A DNA stretch of 64,000 bases from Thalassovita sp. GTDB taxonomy: Bacteria > Pseudomonadota > Alphaproteobacteria > Rhodobacterales > Rhodobacteraceae. Where the stretch lies: NCBI GenBank assembly GCA_017792425.1, contig CP051233.1:3125998-3189997 (forward strand). The letters are read 5' to 3'. The translations under genes were made by a program, and so were the position numbers. The notes beneath the pieces were generated by a model. The model had not been told where the DNA came from and did no database searches. It worked only from the letters and a program-made list of their open reading frames with translations. Positions 25,950-36,217 of this stretch are shown one piece after another; position 1 is the first letter of the stretch, and every line of letters starts with the position of its first letter.

Positions 25950-26387
25950 TCAGAAGTTCGGCACGTTCGGGTCCAGCCCGATATGCGTTCCCATCGCGAC
26001 CATGTCGGCCAGCAGCTTGGCTGCGTCGTCGACCGGGCCCGGTTCGTTCTTGAACACTTCTTTCGCCTTGGCCAGCGCCTCGGCAGCCGCCTTGAGCATC
26101 TCGGAGAGATCCTCTTGGGTGACTTCGCCGCGCGGGATGGCGCGTTCCGCCAGGACCGAGATGCCTTCGGCGGTGATTTCGGCGAAACCGCCGGTCACCA
26201 CGTATTCAGCATCCCCTTCCGGCCCCGACACCCGCAGCACGCCGGGGCGCAGGGTGGTGATGGTCGGCGCATGACCGGCCATGGCCGTCATATCCCCGTC
26301 CGCACCCGGGATCTGGACCTGTGCAGCCTTGAGCGAAGCGAGGCTCCGCTCGGGGCTGACCAGATCGAATTGCACAGTCTCAGCCAT
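25950..26387 (-). CDS. atpC: ATP synthase F1 epsilon subunit
   Basis: 145 residues. The N-terminal beta sandwich (MAETVQFDLVSPERSLAS, GDMTAMAGHAPTITTLRPG) is diagnostic; the C-terminal helices are present. Epsilon couples F1 rotation to the c-ring and can inhibit ATP hydrolysis. It is the last gene of atpHAGDC, starting behind AAGGAGG. Confidence 0.96.
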   Translation of the reverse strand: MAETVQFDLVSPERSLASLKAAQVQIPGADGDMTAMAGHAPTITTLRPGVLRVSGPEGDAEYVVTGGFAEITAEGISVLAERAIPRGEVTQEDLSEMLKAAAEALAKAKEVFKNEPGPVDDAAKLLADMVAMGTHIGLDPNVPNF

Positions 26388-26398
26388 TTGGGCCCTCC

Positions 26399-27823
<1,425 letters not shown>

Positions 27824-27841
27824 GTGTCGTATCTCCGGTTC

Positions 27842-28717
27842 TTAGAGCGCTTCGGCGCCCGAGATGATTTCGATAAGCTCGTTGGTGATGACGGCCTGAC
27901 GCGAGCGGTTGAACTCGATGGTCAGTCGATCGATCATGTCACCCGCGTTGCGCGTTGCGTTGTCCATTGCGGACATCCGCGCACCCTGTTCCGACGCCGC
28001 ATTTTCCAGCAGAGCCGAGAAGATCTGGGTTGCGACGCCACGCGGCAGCAGGTCGGCCAGGATGGCCTCTTCGTCCGGTTCGTAGTCGTAGAGGGTTGCA
28101 GCCGCGTCGGCCTCTGCCTCTTCGAATTTCGCCGGAATGATCTGCTGCGCGGTCGGGATCTGGCTGATCACCGACTGGAAGCGGTTGAAGAAGATCGTCG
28201 CCACGTCGAACTCGCCCGCGTCGAAGCGGTTGAGCAGATCCCGCGCGATGTTCTGCGCGTTCACGTAGCCGATGTTTTTCACCTCGGACAGGTCCACGTG
28301 ACCGACGGACAGATTGCCCAGATCACGCTTCAGCTGTTCACGGCCTTTCTTGCCGACGGTCAGGATCTTGACCGTCTTGCCCTGCGCCTGCAGCTCTGCT
28401 GCCTTGGCGCGGGCCAGTTTCACGATCGAGCTGTTGAAGCCGCCGCAAAGGCCGCGTTCAGCAGTCATGACGACCAGCAGATGCACCTGTTCGGCACCGG
28501 TGCCGGACAGCAGTTTCGGCGCGCTGTCCGAACCGCCAACCGATGCAGCCAGCCCGGCCAGAACGGCGTTGAACCGTTCCGCATAGGGGCGGCCTGCCTC
28601 GGCAGCATCCTGCGCGCGGCGAAGTTTCGCCGCGGCGACCATCTGCATGGCCTTGGTGATCTTCCGAGTGTTCTTCACACTCTCGATCCGGTTTTTAAGG
28701 TCTTTAAGACTCGGCAT
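27842..28717 (-). CDS. atpG: ATP synthase F1 gamma subunit
   Basis: 291 residues. The N-terminal helix MPSLKDLKNRIESVKNTRKITKAMQMVAAAKLRRAQ and the C-terminal SALLENAASEQGARMSAMDNATRNA helix form the coiled-coil rotor shaft. It lies 14 bases after atpA. Confidence 0.98.
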   Translation of the reverse strand: MPSLKDLKNRIESVKNTRKITKAMQMVAAAKLRRAQDAAEAGRPYAERFNAVLAGLAASVGGSDSAPKLLSGTGAEQVHLLVVMTAERGLCGGFNSSIVKLARAKAAELQAQGKTVKILTVGKKGREQLKRDLGNLSVGHVDLSEVKNIGYVNAQNIARDLLNRFDAGEFDVATIFFNRFQSVISQIPTAQQIIPAKFEEAEADAAATLYDYEPDEEAILADLLPRGVATQIFSALLENAASEQGARMSAMDNATRNAGDMIDRLTIEFNRSRQAVITNELIEIISGAEAL

Positions 28718-28731
28718 CGCCTCGTCCCCCC

Positions 28732-30270
28732 TTAAGCGAAGTCAGCTGCGTATTCGTCCAGCGCGGCTTTGAGTTTGGCCTCGGCGTCGCCCTTGATCTT
28801 GGGGTCTTCCTTGGTCAGCCATGCCAGCAGGTCAGCGTGCTTGCCGCGCAGGTGCGTCAGCATGCCAGCCTCGAAACGGCCCACTTCCTTGACCGGGATT
28901 TTGTCCAGGTAGCCGTTGGTGCCGGCGTAGATCACGCAGACGATTTCGGCGTTGGTCAGCGGCGAGTACTGCGGCTGTTTCATCAGTTCGGTCAGACGGG
29001 CACCACGGTTCAGCAGGCGCTGGGTGGCGGCGTCAAGGTCCGAACCGAACTGGGCGAAGGCCGCCATTTCGCGGTACTGGGCCAGCGACAGTTTCACCGG
29101 ACCTGCGACCGACTTCATGGCGTTGGTCTGAGCCGACGAACCCACGCGCGACACCGACAGACCGGTGTTCACAGCAGGACGGATACCCTGGTAGAACAGT
29201 TCGGTTTCCAGGAAGATCTGGCCGTCGGTGATCGAGATCACGTTGGTCGGGATGAACGCGGACACGTCGCCGCCCTGGGTTTCGATGACGGGCAGCGCGG
29301 TCAGCGAGCCTGCGCCGTGATCTTCGTTCAGCTTTGCCGAACGTTCCAGCAGACGCGAGTGCAGATAGAATACGTCACCCGGATAGGCTTCGCGGCCCGG
29401 CGGGCGGCGCAGCAGCAGCGACATCTGACGGTAGGCAACAGCCTGCTTGGACAGGTCATCGTAGATGATCAGGGCGTGACGGCCGTTGTCGCGGAAGTAT
29501 TCAGCCATCGCGGTTGCGGCGTAGGGCGCCAGGAACTGCATCGGCGCGGGGTCCGAAGCGGTGGCCGCGACGACGATCGAGTATTCCATCGCGCCGTTTT
29601 CTTCCAGCTTCTTCACCAGCTGTGCCACGGTCGAACGCTTCTGGCCGACGGCGACGTAAACGCAGTACAGCTTCTTGCTTTCGTCGTCGCCTGCGGCTTC
29701 GTTGTACGACTTCTGGTTCAGGATGGCGTCCAGTGCAACGGCGGTTTTACCGGTCTGACGGTCGCCGATGATCAGTTCGCGCTGGCCGCGGCCGATCGGG
29801 ATCATCGCGTCAACCGACTTCAGGCCGGTTGCCATCGGTTCGTGAACCGATTTGCGGGGAATGATGCCGGGGGCCTTCACGTCGGCAACGCGACGCTCGG
29901 AGGCTGCGATCGGGCCCTTGCCGTCCAGCGGGTTGCCCAGTGCGTCCACAACGCGGCCCAGCAGGGCCTCGCCAGCGGGGACGTCCACGATGGCCTTGGT
30001 GCGCTTGACGGTGTCGCCTTCTTTAATGTCACGGTCCGAACCGAAGATCACGACGCCGACGTTGTCCGATTCCAGGTTCAGCGCCATGCCCATGATGCCG
30101 CCCGGGAATTCGACCATTTCACCGGCCTGGATGTTGTCGAGACCGTACACACGGGCAATACCGTCACCGACGGAGAGCACGCGGCCAACCTCGGCCACTT
30201 CGGCTTCTTGACCGAAGTTCTTGATCTGGTCCTTCAGGATCGCAGAAATCTCTGCAGCTTGGATACCCAT
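28732..30270 (-). CDS. atpA: ATP synthase F1 alpha subunit
   Basis: 512 residues. P-loop GDRQTGKT near 169, and the VGxSAQTNAMKSVAG and LAQYREMAAFAQFGSDLD blocks near 373-405. Alpha forms the noncatalytic sites of the hexamer. Its ATG follows the atpH stop directly (TAAATG). Confidence 0.99.
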   Translation of the reverse strand: MGIQAAEISAILKDQIKNFGQEAEVAEVGRVLSVGDGIARVYGLDNIQAGEMVEFPGGIMGMALNLESDNVGVVIFGSDRDIKEGDTVKRTKAIVDVPAGEALLGRVVDALGNPLDGKGPIAASERRVADVKAPGIIPRKSVHEPMATGLKSVDAMIPIGRGQRELIIGDRQTGKTAVALDAILNQKSYNEAAGDDESKKLYCVYVAVGQKRSTVAQLVKKLEENGAMEYSIVVAATASDPAPMQFLAPYAATAMAEYFRDNGRHALIIYDDLSKQAVAYRQMSLLLRRPPGREAYPGDVFYLHSRLLERSAKLNEDHGAGSLTALPVIETQGGDVSAFIPTNVISITDGQIFLETELFYQGIRPAVNTGLSVSRVGSSAQTNAMKSVAGPVKLSLAQYREMAAFAQFGSDLDAATQRLLNRGARLTELMKQPQYSPLTNAEIVCVIYAGTNGYLDKIPVKEVGRFEAGMLTHLRGKHADLLAWLTKEDPKIKGDAEAKLKAALDEYAADFA

Positions 30271-30837
30271 TTATCCGACCTCTTTCATTGCGTTCTGGAG
30301 GGAATTCAGCTTGGAGCGGATCGACGTGTCGATCATCTTCGAGCCCACTTTTACGACGAGACCACCGATGAGGTTTTCATCGATGGCCGCATTGATCTTG
30401 ACGGTTTTACCGACGCGTTCGGACAGGGTTTTCGCCAGCTTGTCCGACTGGGTCTTGGTCAGCGCCTTGGCGCTGGTGACTTCGGCGGTCACTTCGCCTT
30501 TTTCTTCCGCGATCTGGTCCTGCAACGAGGCCAGCAGCGCCGGCAGCACGAACAGGCGACGCTTTTGCGCCATGACGCTCAGGCCGTTTTTCAGGACGGG
30601 CATCAGGCCCATCTTGTCGGCGATGGCGGCAATGGCCTTACCCTGTGCGTCACGCGAAATCATGGGAGAGGAGATCATGGACTGCATATCCGCGCTGCCA
30701 GCCAGCGCTGCATCCAGATCGGTCACGTTTGCTTCGAGATCGGCCAGAGCATTGCTCTCTTTCGCGATCTCGAAGATGGCAGTGGCATAGCGCGCGGCGA
30801 TGCCGGAGGAAATCGAAGCTGGTTCGGACACGTCCAT
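30271..30837 (-). CDS. atpH: ATP synthase F1 delta subunit
   Basis: 188 residues. N-terminal helical bundle (SSGIAARYATAIFEIAKE) and C-terminal ENLIGGLVVKVGSKMIDTSIRSKLNSLQ, both typical of OSCP/delta, the stator link between F1 and Fo. It heads the F1 operon. No Fo genes follow, as usual in alphaproteobacteria. A candidate FNR box is 62 bases upstream. Confidence 0.96.
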   Translation of the reverse strand: MDVSEPASISSGIAARYATAIFEIAKESNALADLEANVTDLDAALAGSADMQSMISSPMISRDAQGKAIAAIADKMGLMPVLKNGLSVMAQKRRLFVLPALLASLQDQIAEEKGEVTAEVTSAKALTKTQSDKLAKTLSERVGKTVKINAAIDENLIGGLVVKVGSKMIDTSIRSKLNSLQNAMKEVG

Positions 30838-30899
30838 CCTTCCGACTATTCTGGCCCTGTCCGAAACCCCGATGATTCCGGTTAGGGGCGTTAAGACCC

Positions 30900-30913
30900 T
30901 TGATTTGCGTCAA
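30900..30913. promoter_or_regulatory. FNR/FnrL-type box upstream of atpH
   Basis: TTGATTTGCGTCAA fits the TTGAT-N4-GTCAA form of the CRP/FNR-family anaerobic box. It ends 62 bases before the atpH start codon. Whether it is bound, and by FnrL, Dnr or another family member, cannot be told from sequence. Confidence 0.5.
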
Positions 30914-30973
30914 AGTATCGAAATCGGCGTGGGTGTAGCAGAGCATTTCCAACCTAGCAACATGCTAAAAAGG

Positions 30974-30997
30974 CACAGTATACAATTGAATACCGTG
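30974..30997. promoter_or_regulatory. 24-base palindrome upstream of the atp operon
   Basis: CAC-A-GTAT-A-CAATTG-A-ATAC-C-GTG: a dyad centred on CAATTG in which all positions pair except three. The length and symmetry resemble a repressor or activator operator. I do not recognise the cognate family. Confidence 0.5.
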
Positions 30998-31189
30998 TAT
31001 TTTCAGGATGTTACGTGAACTGCGACGGTTTGCGCCGCATTTTTTTGGACATTTTTTTGTGCAAATCCGTGGTTTTGGCCCACCAGATTTGCCACGCTTG
31101 TACACAAGTTAACGCTATCAATGTGAACGAAGCCCCGTGACGCCACGAAAAAGCAGAACTGACGCCGGGTTTTCAATGGGATTCGGGGA

Positions 31190-31930
31190 TCAGACCGGTT
31201 CGCTGGCGGGCGTGGGGGCCAGCACTTTCAGCGGGCGGCGCACGGCCTCTTTCAGGCCGGGACCGGTGGGGGCGTGGACGCGCTTGGACACCTCGACCAT
31301 GATGACGCCCCCGGCGACGACCATCGACAGGGATGCGCCCAGGCGTTCCCACATCTCGCCGGTCTTGCGCCAGAACCGCCGGTGCGAAGGCGGCTGGTAC
31401 AGCGTGGTGGCGTTGCGTTCGGGCATGAAGTGGTGGCGTTTGAGCTGGGTTTCCAGCTGGCTCAGCGTATAGGGGCGGCCAAAGCCGAACGGCGTGGTGT
31501 CGCTGCGCGACCACAGCCCCGCGCGGTTGGGCACGATGACCATCGCCTTGCCGCCGGGGCCAAGCACGCGCCAGCATTCCTGCAACAGCGCGCTGGGGTG
31601 TTCGCTGGTTTCCAGCCCGTGCATGAGCACCAGCCGATCAACATGGCCGGTTTCGACCGGCCAGGCGGTTTCTTCGCACAGAACGGACAGGTTCGGCATT
31701 CCGGCGGGCCAGGGCATCACCCCCTGCGGGCCGGGCATAAGGGCGGTGACGCGGCGGGCCTCGGCCAGATAGGGGCGCAGCAGCGGCACGGCGAACCCGA
31801 AGCCGACGACGGTCTGGCCCTTGGCCTCTGGCCACAGGGCGACCAGCTGATCGCGCACGGCCTTTTGCGCGGCGCGGCCCAGCGTGCTGCGGTAATAGAA
31901 ATTGCGCAGATCCTGCACGTCGAGATGCAT
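31190..31930 (-). CDS. Class I SAM-dependent methyltransferase-like protein
   Basis: 246 residues from the ATG at 31930 (MHLDVQDLRNFYYRSTLGR). The frame is open 105 codons further upstream, but that part lies antisense within gloB. Residues about 40-125 have a methyltransferase core (TVVGFGFAVPLLRPYL, then LVLMHGLETSEHPSALLQECWRVLGPGGKAMVIVPNR); the glycine-rich SAM loop is degenerate (GFGFAVP). The C-terminal region is basic. It may bind SAM or be a divergent homologue. It is divergent from gloB. Confidence 0.7.
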   Translation of the reverse strand: MHLDVQDLRNFYYRSTLGRAAQKAVRDQLVALWPEAKGQTVVGFGFAVPLLRPYLAEARRVTALMPGPQGVMPWPAGMPNLSVLCEETAWPVETGHVDRLVLMHGLETSEHPSALLQECWRVLGPGGKAMVIVPNRAGLWSRSDTTPFGFGRPYTLSQLETQLKRHHFMPERNATTLYQPPSHRRFWRKTGEMWERLGASLSMVVAGGVIMVEVSKRVHAPTGPGLKEAVRRPLKVLAPTPASEPV

Positions 31931-31993
31931 TGCAGCCAACCCAAAGTTCTGCCTAGTCTGGGGCCCACCATAGCGAACAGCAAAGGAAACGCC

Positions 31994-32761
31994 ATGCCCC
32001 TTGAGCTTGTCACCATCCCCTGCCTTGCGGACAATTACGCGTTCCTGATCCATGATGCTGTCTCTGGGCAGACCGCCGTGGTGGACGTGCCGGAGGCCGC
32101 CCCGATCCGCGCGGAACTGGCCGCACGGGGCTGGAAACTGAGCCACGTGCTGCTGACCCACCACCATTGGGATCACGTCGACGGGCTGGCGGAATTGCTG
32201 GAAACCCACCCCGCGCAGGTGATCGGCGCAGAGGCGGACGCCCACCGCCTGCCGCGGCTGGATGTGTCGGTGGCCGAAGGCGACACGTTCCGCATCGGTG
32301 GCGAAACCTGCACCGTGCTGGATGTGTCAGGGCACACGCTGGGGCATGTCGCCTTTCACTTTCCTGCCAGCAAGCTGGTGTTCACCGCCGACAGCCTGAT
32401 GGCGCTGGGATGCGGGCGGCTGTTCGAAGGCAGCCCGGATCAAATGTTCGCCAGCCTCAGCAAGCTGGCCGCGCTGCCCGGTGACACGGTGGTGTGTTCG
32501 GGGCATGAATACACAGCCTCGAACGGTAAGTTCGCCCTGACCGTGGACCCCGACAACCCGGCGCTGGCGGCGCGGGTGCAGGCTGTGGCCAAGGCCCGCG
32601 CCGAGGGCCGTCCCACCGTGCCGTCGCTGTTGTCAGAGGAACTGGACACCAACCCGTTCCTGCGCGGCCACACCGAAGGCGTGCAGAAAACGGTGGACAT
32701 GATCGGGGCGCCGCCCGCCAAGGTCTTTGCCGAAGTCCGCCGCCGAAAGGACAATTTCTAG
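31994..32761 (+). CDS. gloB: Hydroxyacylglutathione hydrolase (glyoxalase II)
   Basis: 255 residues. Metal motif THHHWDH near 55, later ligands in SGHTLGH and the C-terminal SGHEYTASN near 165 with the glutathione-binding helical domain ending RRRKDNF. It hydrolyses S-D-lactoylglutathione in methylglyoxal detoxification. AAAGGA precedes the start. Confidence 0.95.
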   Translation: MPLELVTIPCLADNYAFLIHDAVSGQTAVVDVPEAAPIRAELAARGWKLSHVLLTHHHWDHVDGLAELLETHPAQVIGAEADAHRLPRLDVSVAEGDTFRIGGETCTVLDVSGHTLGHVAFHFPASKLVFTADSLMALGCGRLFEGSPDQMFASLSKLAALPGDTVVCSGHEYTASNGKFALTVDPDNPALAARVQAVAKARAEGRPTVPSLLSEELDTNPFLRGHTEGVQKTVDMIGAPPAKVFAEVRRRKDNF

Positions 32762-32921
32762 GGTCATTGTTCATCAACAACAGGTCGTTCAGCTTTTTGT
32801 GTCATAAAAAACAATAGAAAACACTTGAAGCCCACCGCGTATCGACCAAACTTCAATACTATGAGGCCACGGTTGTACGAACACACCGTTCGTCCGGCCC
32901 AGATCAGAAGGAGCACCCATC

Positions 32922-35255
32922 GTGCCTTCATTCTCGAACACGCTTGAACAGGCAATCCATGCCGCGCTGGCCCTTGCCAATGCGCGCCGACACGAATTTG
33001 CGACGCTGGAACACCTGCTTCTGGCGTTGGTTGACGAACCCGACGCGCTGCGGGTGATGAAGGCATGTTCCGTCGATACCGAAGAATTGCGCACCACGTT
33101 GGTGGAATTCATCGACGAGGATCTTTCAAACCTTGTCACCGATATCGACGGGTCCGAAGCGGTGCCGACCGCCGCCTTCCAGCGGGTGATCCAGCGCGCG
33201 GCGATCCACGTGCAATCGTCCGGCCGGACCGAGGTGACGGGGGCCAACGTGCTGGTCGCCATCTTCGCAGAGCGCGAGTCCAACGCCGCCTATTTCCTGC
33301 AAGAACAGGACATGACCCGCTATGACGCGGTGAATTTCATCGCCCATGGCGTGGCCAAGAACCCCGCGTTCGGCGAACACCGCCCGATCACCGGCGCCGC
33401 AGAGGAAGAGGAATCGCAATCCGCCAGCCCGGCTGGCCCGGAAACGGTGGAACAGAAGGAATCCGCCCTGGGCAAGTATTGCGTCGATCTGAACACGAAG
33501 GCCAAGAAAGGCGACGTTGATCCGCTGATCGGCCGCGAACAAGAGGTGGAACGCTGCATCCAGGTGCTGTGCCGCCGCCGCAAGAACAACCCGCTGCTGG
33601 TGGGCGATCCGGGCGTCGGTAAAACCGCCATCGCCGAAGGGCTGGCGCGCAAGATCGTGCAGGGCGAAACCCCAGACGTGCTGGCGCATACCACGATTTT
33701 TTCGCTCGATATGGGCGCGCTGCTGGCCGGCACCCGCTATCGCGGCGATTTCGAGGAACGGCTGAAGGCCGTCGTCACCGAGCTGGAAGCCCATCCCGAC
33801 GCAGTTCTGTTCATTGACGAGATTCACACGGTGATCGGCGCGGGCGCGACCTCGGGCGGGGCGATGGATGCCTCGAACCTGCTGAAACCCGCGTTGCAGG
33901 GCGGCAAATTGCGCTGCATGGGGTCCACCACCTACAAGGAATTCCGCCAGCATTTCGAAAAGGACCGCGCCCTGTCGCGCCGGTTCCAGAAAATCGACGT
34001 AACCGAACCGACGGTAGAGGATTCGATCAAGATCCTGAAAGGGCTGAAACCCTATTTCGAGGAGCACCACGGCGTGCGCTATACCGCCGACGCGATCAAG
34101 ACCGCGGTGGAACTGTCGGCGCGCTACATCAATGACCGCAAACTGCCCGACAAGGCCATCGACGTGATCGACGAGGCTGGCGCGGCGCAGCACCTGGTGG
34201 TCGAATCCAAGCGGCGCAAGACGATCGGCCCGAAAGAGATCGAAGAGGTCGTCGCCAAGATCGCCCGCATCCCCCCGAAAAACGTCAGCAAGGACGATGC
34301 GGAGGTGCTGAAAGACCTGGAGGCCAGCCTGAAGCGCGTGGTCTTTGGTCAGGACACCGCGATCGAGGCACTGTCGAGCGCGATCAAACTGGCCCGCGCG
34401 GGGCTGCGCGAACCGGAAAAACCCATCGGCAACTACCTGTTCGCAGGCCCGACCGGTGTCGGCAAGACCGAGGTGGCCAAGCAACTGGCGGATTCGCTGG
34501 GCGTGGAACTGCTGCGCTTTGACATGTCCGAGTACATGGAGAAACACGCGGTTTCGCGGCTGATCGGCGCGCCTCCGGGCTATGTCGGGTTCGACCAGGG
34601 TGGCATGCTGACCGACGGCGTGGACCAGCACCCGCATTGCGTGCTGCTGCTGGATGAGATCGAGAAGGCCCACCCGGATGTCTACAACATCCTGCTGCAG
34701 GTGATGGACCACGGCAAGCTGACCGACCACAACGGCCGGACGGTGGATTTCCGCAACGTGATCCTGATCATGACCTCGAACGCGGGGGCTGCGGAACAGG
34801 CCAAGGCCGCCATCGGTTTCGGCCGCGACCGTCGCGAGGGCGAGGATACGGCGGCAATCGAGCGGACCTTCACGCCCGAATTCCGCAACCGTCTGGACGC
34901 GGTGATCAGCTTTGCCCCGCTGTCCAAGGATGTGATCCTGCAGGTGGTGGAAAAATTCGTGCTGCAACTGGAGGCCCAGTTGATGGACCGCAACGTGCAT
35001 ATCGAACTGACCACCCCGGCTGCGGAATGGCTGGCCGACAAGGGCTACGACGACAAGATGGGCGCGCGTCCGCTGGGCCGCGTGATTCAGGAACACATCA
35101 AGAAGCCGCTGGCAGAGGAACTGTTGTTCGGCAGCCTGATGAAGGGCGGCGTGGTGCGTGTCGCGGTCAAGGACGACAGGATCGACCTGCAGATCGAAGG
35201 CCCCAGCCAGAAACGCCTGTCCGGGAACAAGCCGCCGCTGCTGACGGCGGACTGA
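32922..35255 (+). CDS. clpA: ATP-dependent Clp protease ATP-binding subunit ClpA
   Basis: 777 residues, GTG start chosen because GAAGGAG lies 8 bases upstream and the N-domain begins here (PSFSNTLEQAIHAALALA). Two AAA+ modules are present: Walker A GDPGVGKT near 227 and GPTGVGKT near 509, each with its Walker B. The ClpP-docking loop (AAIGFGRDR near 630) is present. ClpA unfolds substrates for ClpP. Its adaptor gene clpS is not adjacent but at 59677-60030. It overlaps the M23 gene by TGATG. Confidence 0.97.
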   Translation: MPSFSNTLEQAIHAALALANARRHEFATLEHLLLALVDEPDALRVMKACSVDTEELRTTLVEFIDEDLSNLVTDIDGSEAVPTAAFQRVIQRAAIHVQSSGRTEVTGANVLVAIFAERESNAAYFLQEQDMTRYDAVNFIAHGVAKNPAFGEHRPITGAAEEEESQSASPAGPETVEQKESALGKYCVDLNTKAKKGDVDPLIGREQEVERCIQVLCRRRKNNPLLVGDPGVGKTAIAEGLARKIVQGETPDVLAHTTIFSLDMGALLAGTRYRGDFEERLKAVVTELEAHPDAVLFIDEIHTVIGAGATSGGAMDASNLLKPALQGGKLRCMGSTTYKEFRQHFEKDRALSRRFQKIDVTEPTVEDSIKILKGLKPYFEEHHGVRYTADAIKTAVELSARYINDRKLPDKAIDVIDEAGAAQHLVVESKRRKTIGPKEIEEVVAKIARIPPKNVSKDDAEVLKDLEASLKRVVFGQDTAIEALSSAIKLARAGLREPEKPIGNYLFAGPTGVGKTEVAKQLADSLGVELLRFDMSEYMEKHAVSRLIGAPPGYVGFDQGGMLTDGVDQHPHCVLLLDEIEKAHPDVYNILLQVMDHGKLTDHNGRTVDFRNVILIMTSNAGAAEQAKAAIGFGRDRREGEDTAAIERTFTPEFRNRLDAVISFAPLSKDVILQVVEKFVLQLEAQLMDRNVHIELTTPAAEWLADKGYDDKMGARPLGRVIQEHIKKPLAEELLFGSLMKGGVVRVAVKDDRIDLQIEGPSQKRLSGNKPPLLTAD

Positions 35256-36217
35256 TGCGCCTGGCGGCCCTGATCGCTACTTTTTCCCTCGCCGCGCCTG
35301 CCGTGGCGGGGGATTTGTCCTTGGCGCAGCCGGTGGATTGCGTTCTGGGCGAAACCTGCTTCATCCAGCAATACGTGGACCACGACCCCGGCCCCGGCGC
35401 GCAGGATTTCACCTGTGGGCCGCTCAGCTATCAGGGCCACAAGGGCACGGATTTCGGCCTGCCCTCTTTCAAGGCGATGCGCAATGGCGTGGATGTTCTG
35501 GCGGCCGCGCCGGGTGTCGTGCTGGGCATGCGCAACGGGATGGATGACATAGGGTTTTCCGAAGGGATCGCACAGGCGGTTTCGGGCCGTGAATGTGGCA
35601 ACGGCGTCGTGCTGGACCATGGCGACGGCTGGCAAACCCAGTATTGTCACATGAAAAAGGGCAGCGTCACGGTGAACACCGGTCAGAAGGTCGAAACCGG
35701 AGAGGTTCTGGGCCAGATCGGATTTTCGGGCAAGACGGAATTTCCGCATCTGCACCTGTCGGTGCGCAAGGACGGCAAGGTGGTGGACCCGTTCGACCCG
35801 GACGGGCGGATCACCTGCGGTATCCCGGACAGCGAACAGCTGTGGCAAGCGCCCGTCGAATATACCCCGGGCGGGTTTCTGAGTGCCGGTTTCAGCGACG
35901 CCGTTCCCAGCTATGACGCGGTCAAGGATGGCACCGTCCCGACCCCGGACAGCGCAGCGGCGCCCGCACTGGTCCTGTGGTACTATGCCTATGGGGCGCG
36001 GGCAGGCGATCACTTGGACATGCGGATCACCGGCCCCGACGGCCAGTTCTTTGCCAACACGGCAGAGATGGAACGCAACAAGGCGCAGTTCTTTCGGGCC
36101 GCGGGCAGGCGCAGCCCGGCGGGTGGGCTGGCGCGGGGAACTTATTCCGGGACGGTCAGCCTGCTGCGTGACGGTGTCGTGGTGGATGTCATCCAGACCG
36201 AGGTTACTCTGCGCTGA
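35255..36217 (+). CDS. Exported M23 (LytM-type) metallopeptidase
   Basis: 320 residues with a signal peptide (about 1-19, ending AVAG). The LytM core has HKGTDFGLP near 62 and HLHLS near 165, the two halves of the zinc site, and cysteines likely to form disulfides. A C-terminal beta-rich domain follows. It probably cuts peptidoglycan cross-bridges or acts in envelope maintenance. The start is in a TGATG overlap with clpA, unusual for functionally unrelated genes. Confidence 0.88.
   Translation: MRLAALIATFSLAAPAVAGDLSLAQPVDCVLGETCFIQQYVDHDPGPGAQDFTCGPLSYQGHKGTDFGLPSFKAMRNGVDVLAAAPGVVLGMRNGMDDIGFSEGIAQAVSGRECGNGVVLDHGDGWQTQYCHMKKGSVTVNTGQKVETGEVLGQIGFSGKTEFPHLHLSVRKDGKVVDPFDPDGRITCGIPDSEQLWQAPVEYTPGGFLSAGFSDAVPSYDAVKDGTVPTPDSAAAPALVLWYYAYGARAGDHLDMRITGPDGQFFANTAEMERNKAQFFRAAGRRSPAGGLARGTYSGTVSLLRDGVVVDVIQTEVTLR

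Larger units (their letters stand above)
30838..31189. other. Intergenic control region upstream of the atp operon
   Basis: About 350 bases without a gene, unusually A+T-rich for this genome. It lies between the methyltransferase stop (31190) and atpH, both minus strand. It contains an FNR-type box (30900-30913) and a 24-base palindrome (30974-30997). T-tracts at 31041-31060 could help end upstream transcription, but no good hairpin is seen. I could not fix a promoter. Confidence 0.6.
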
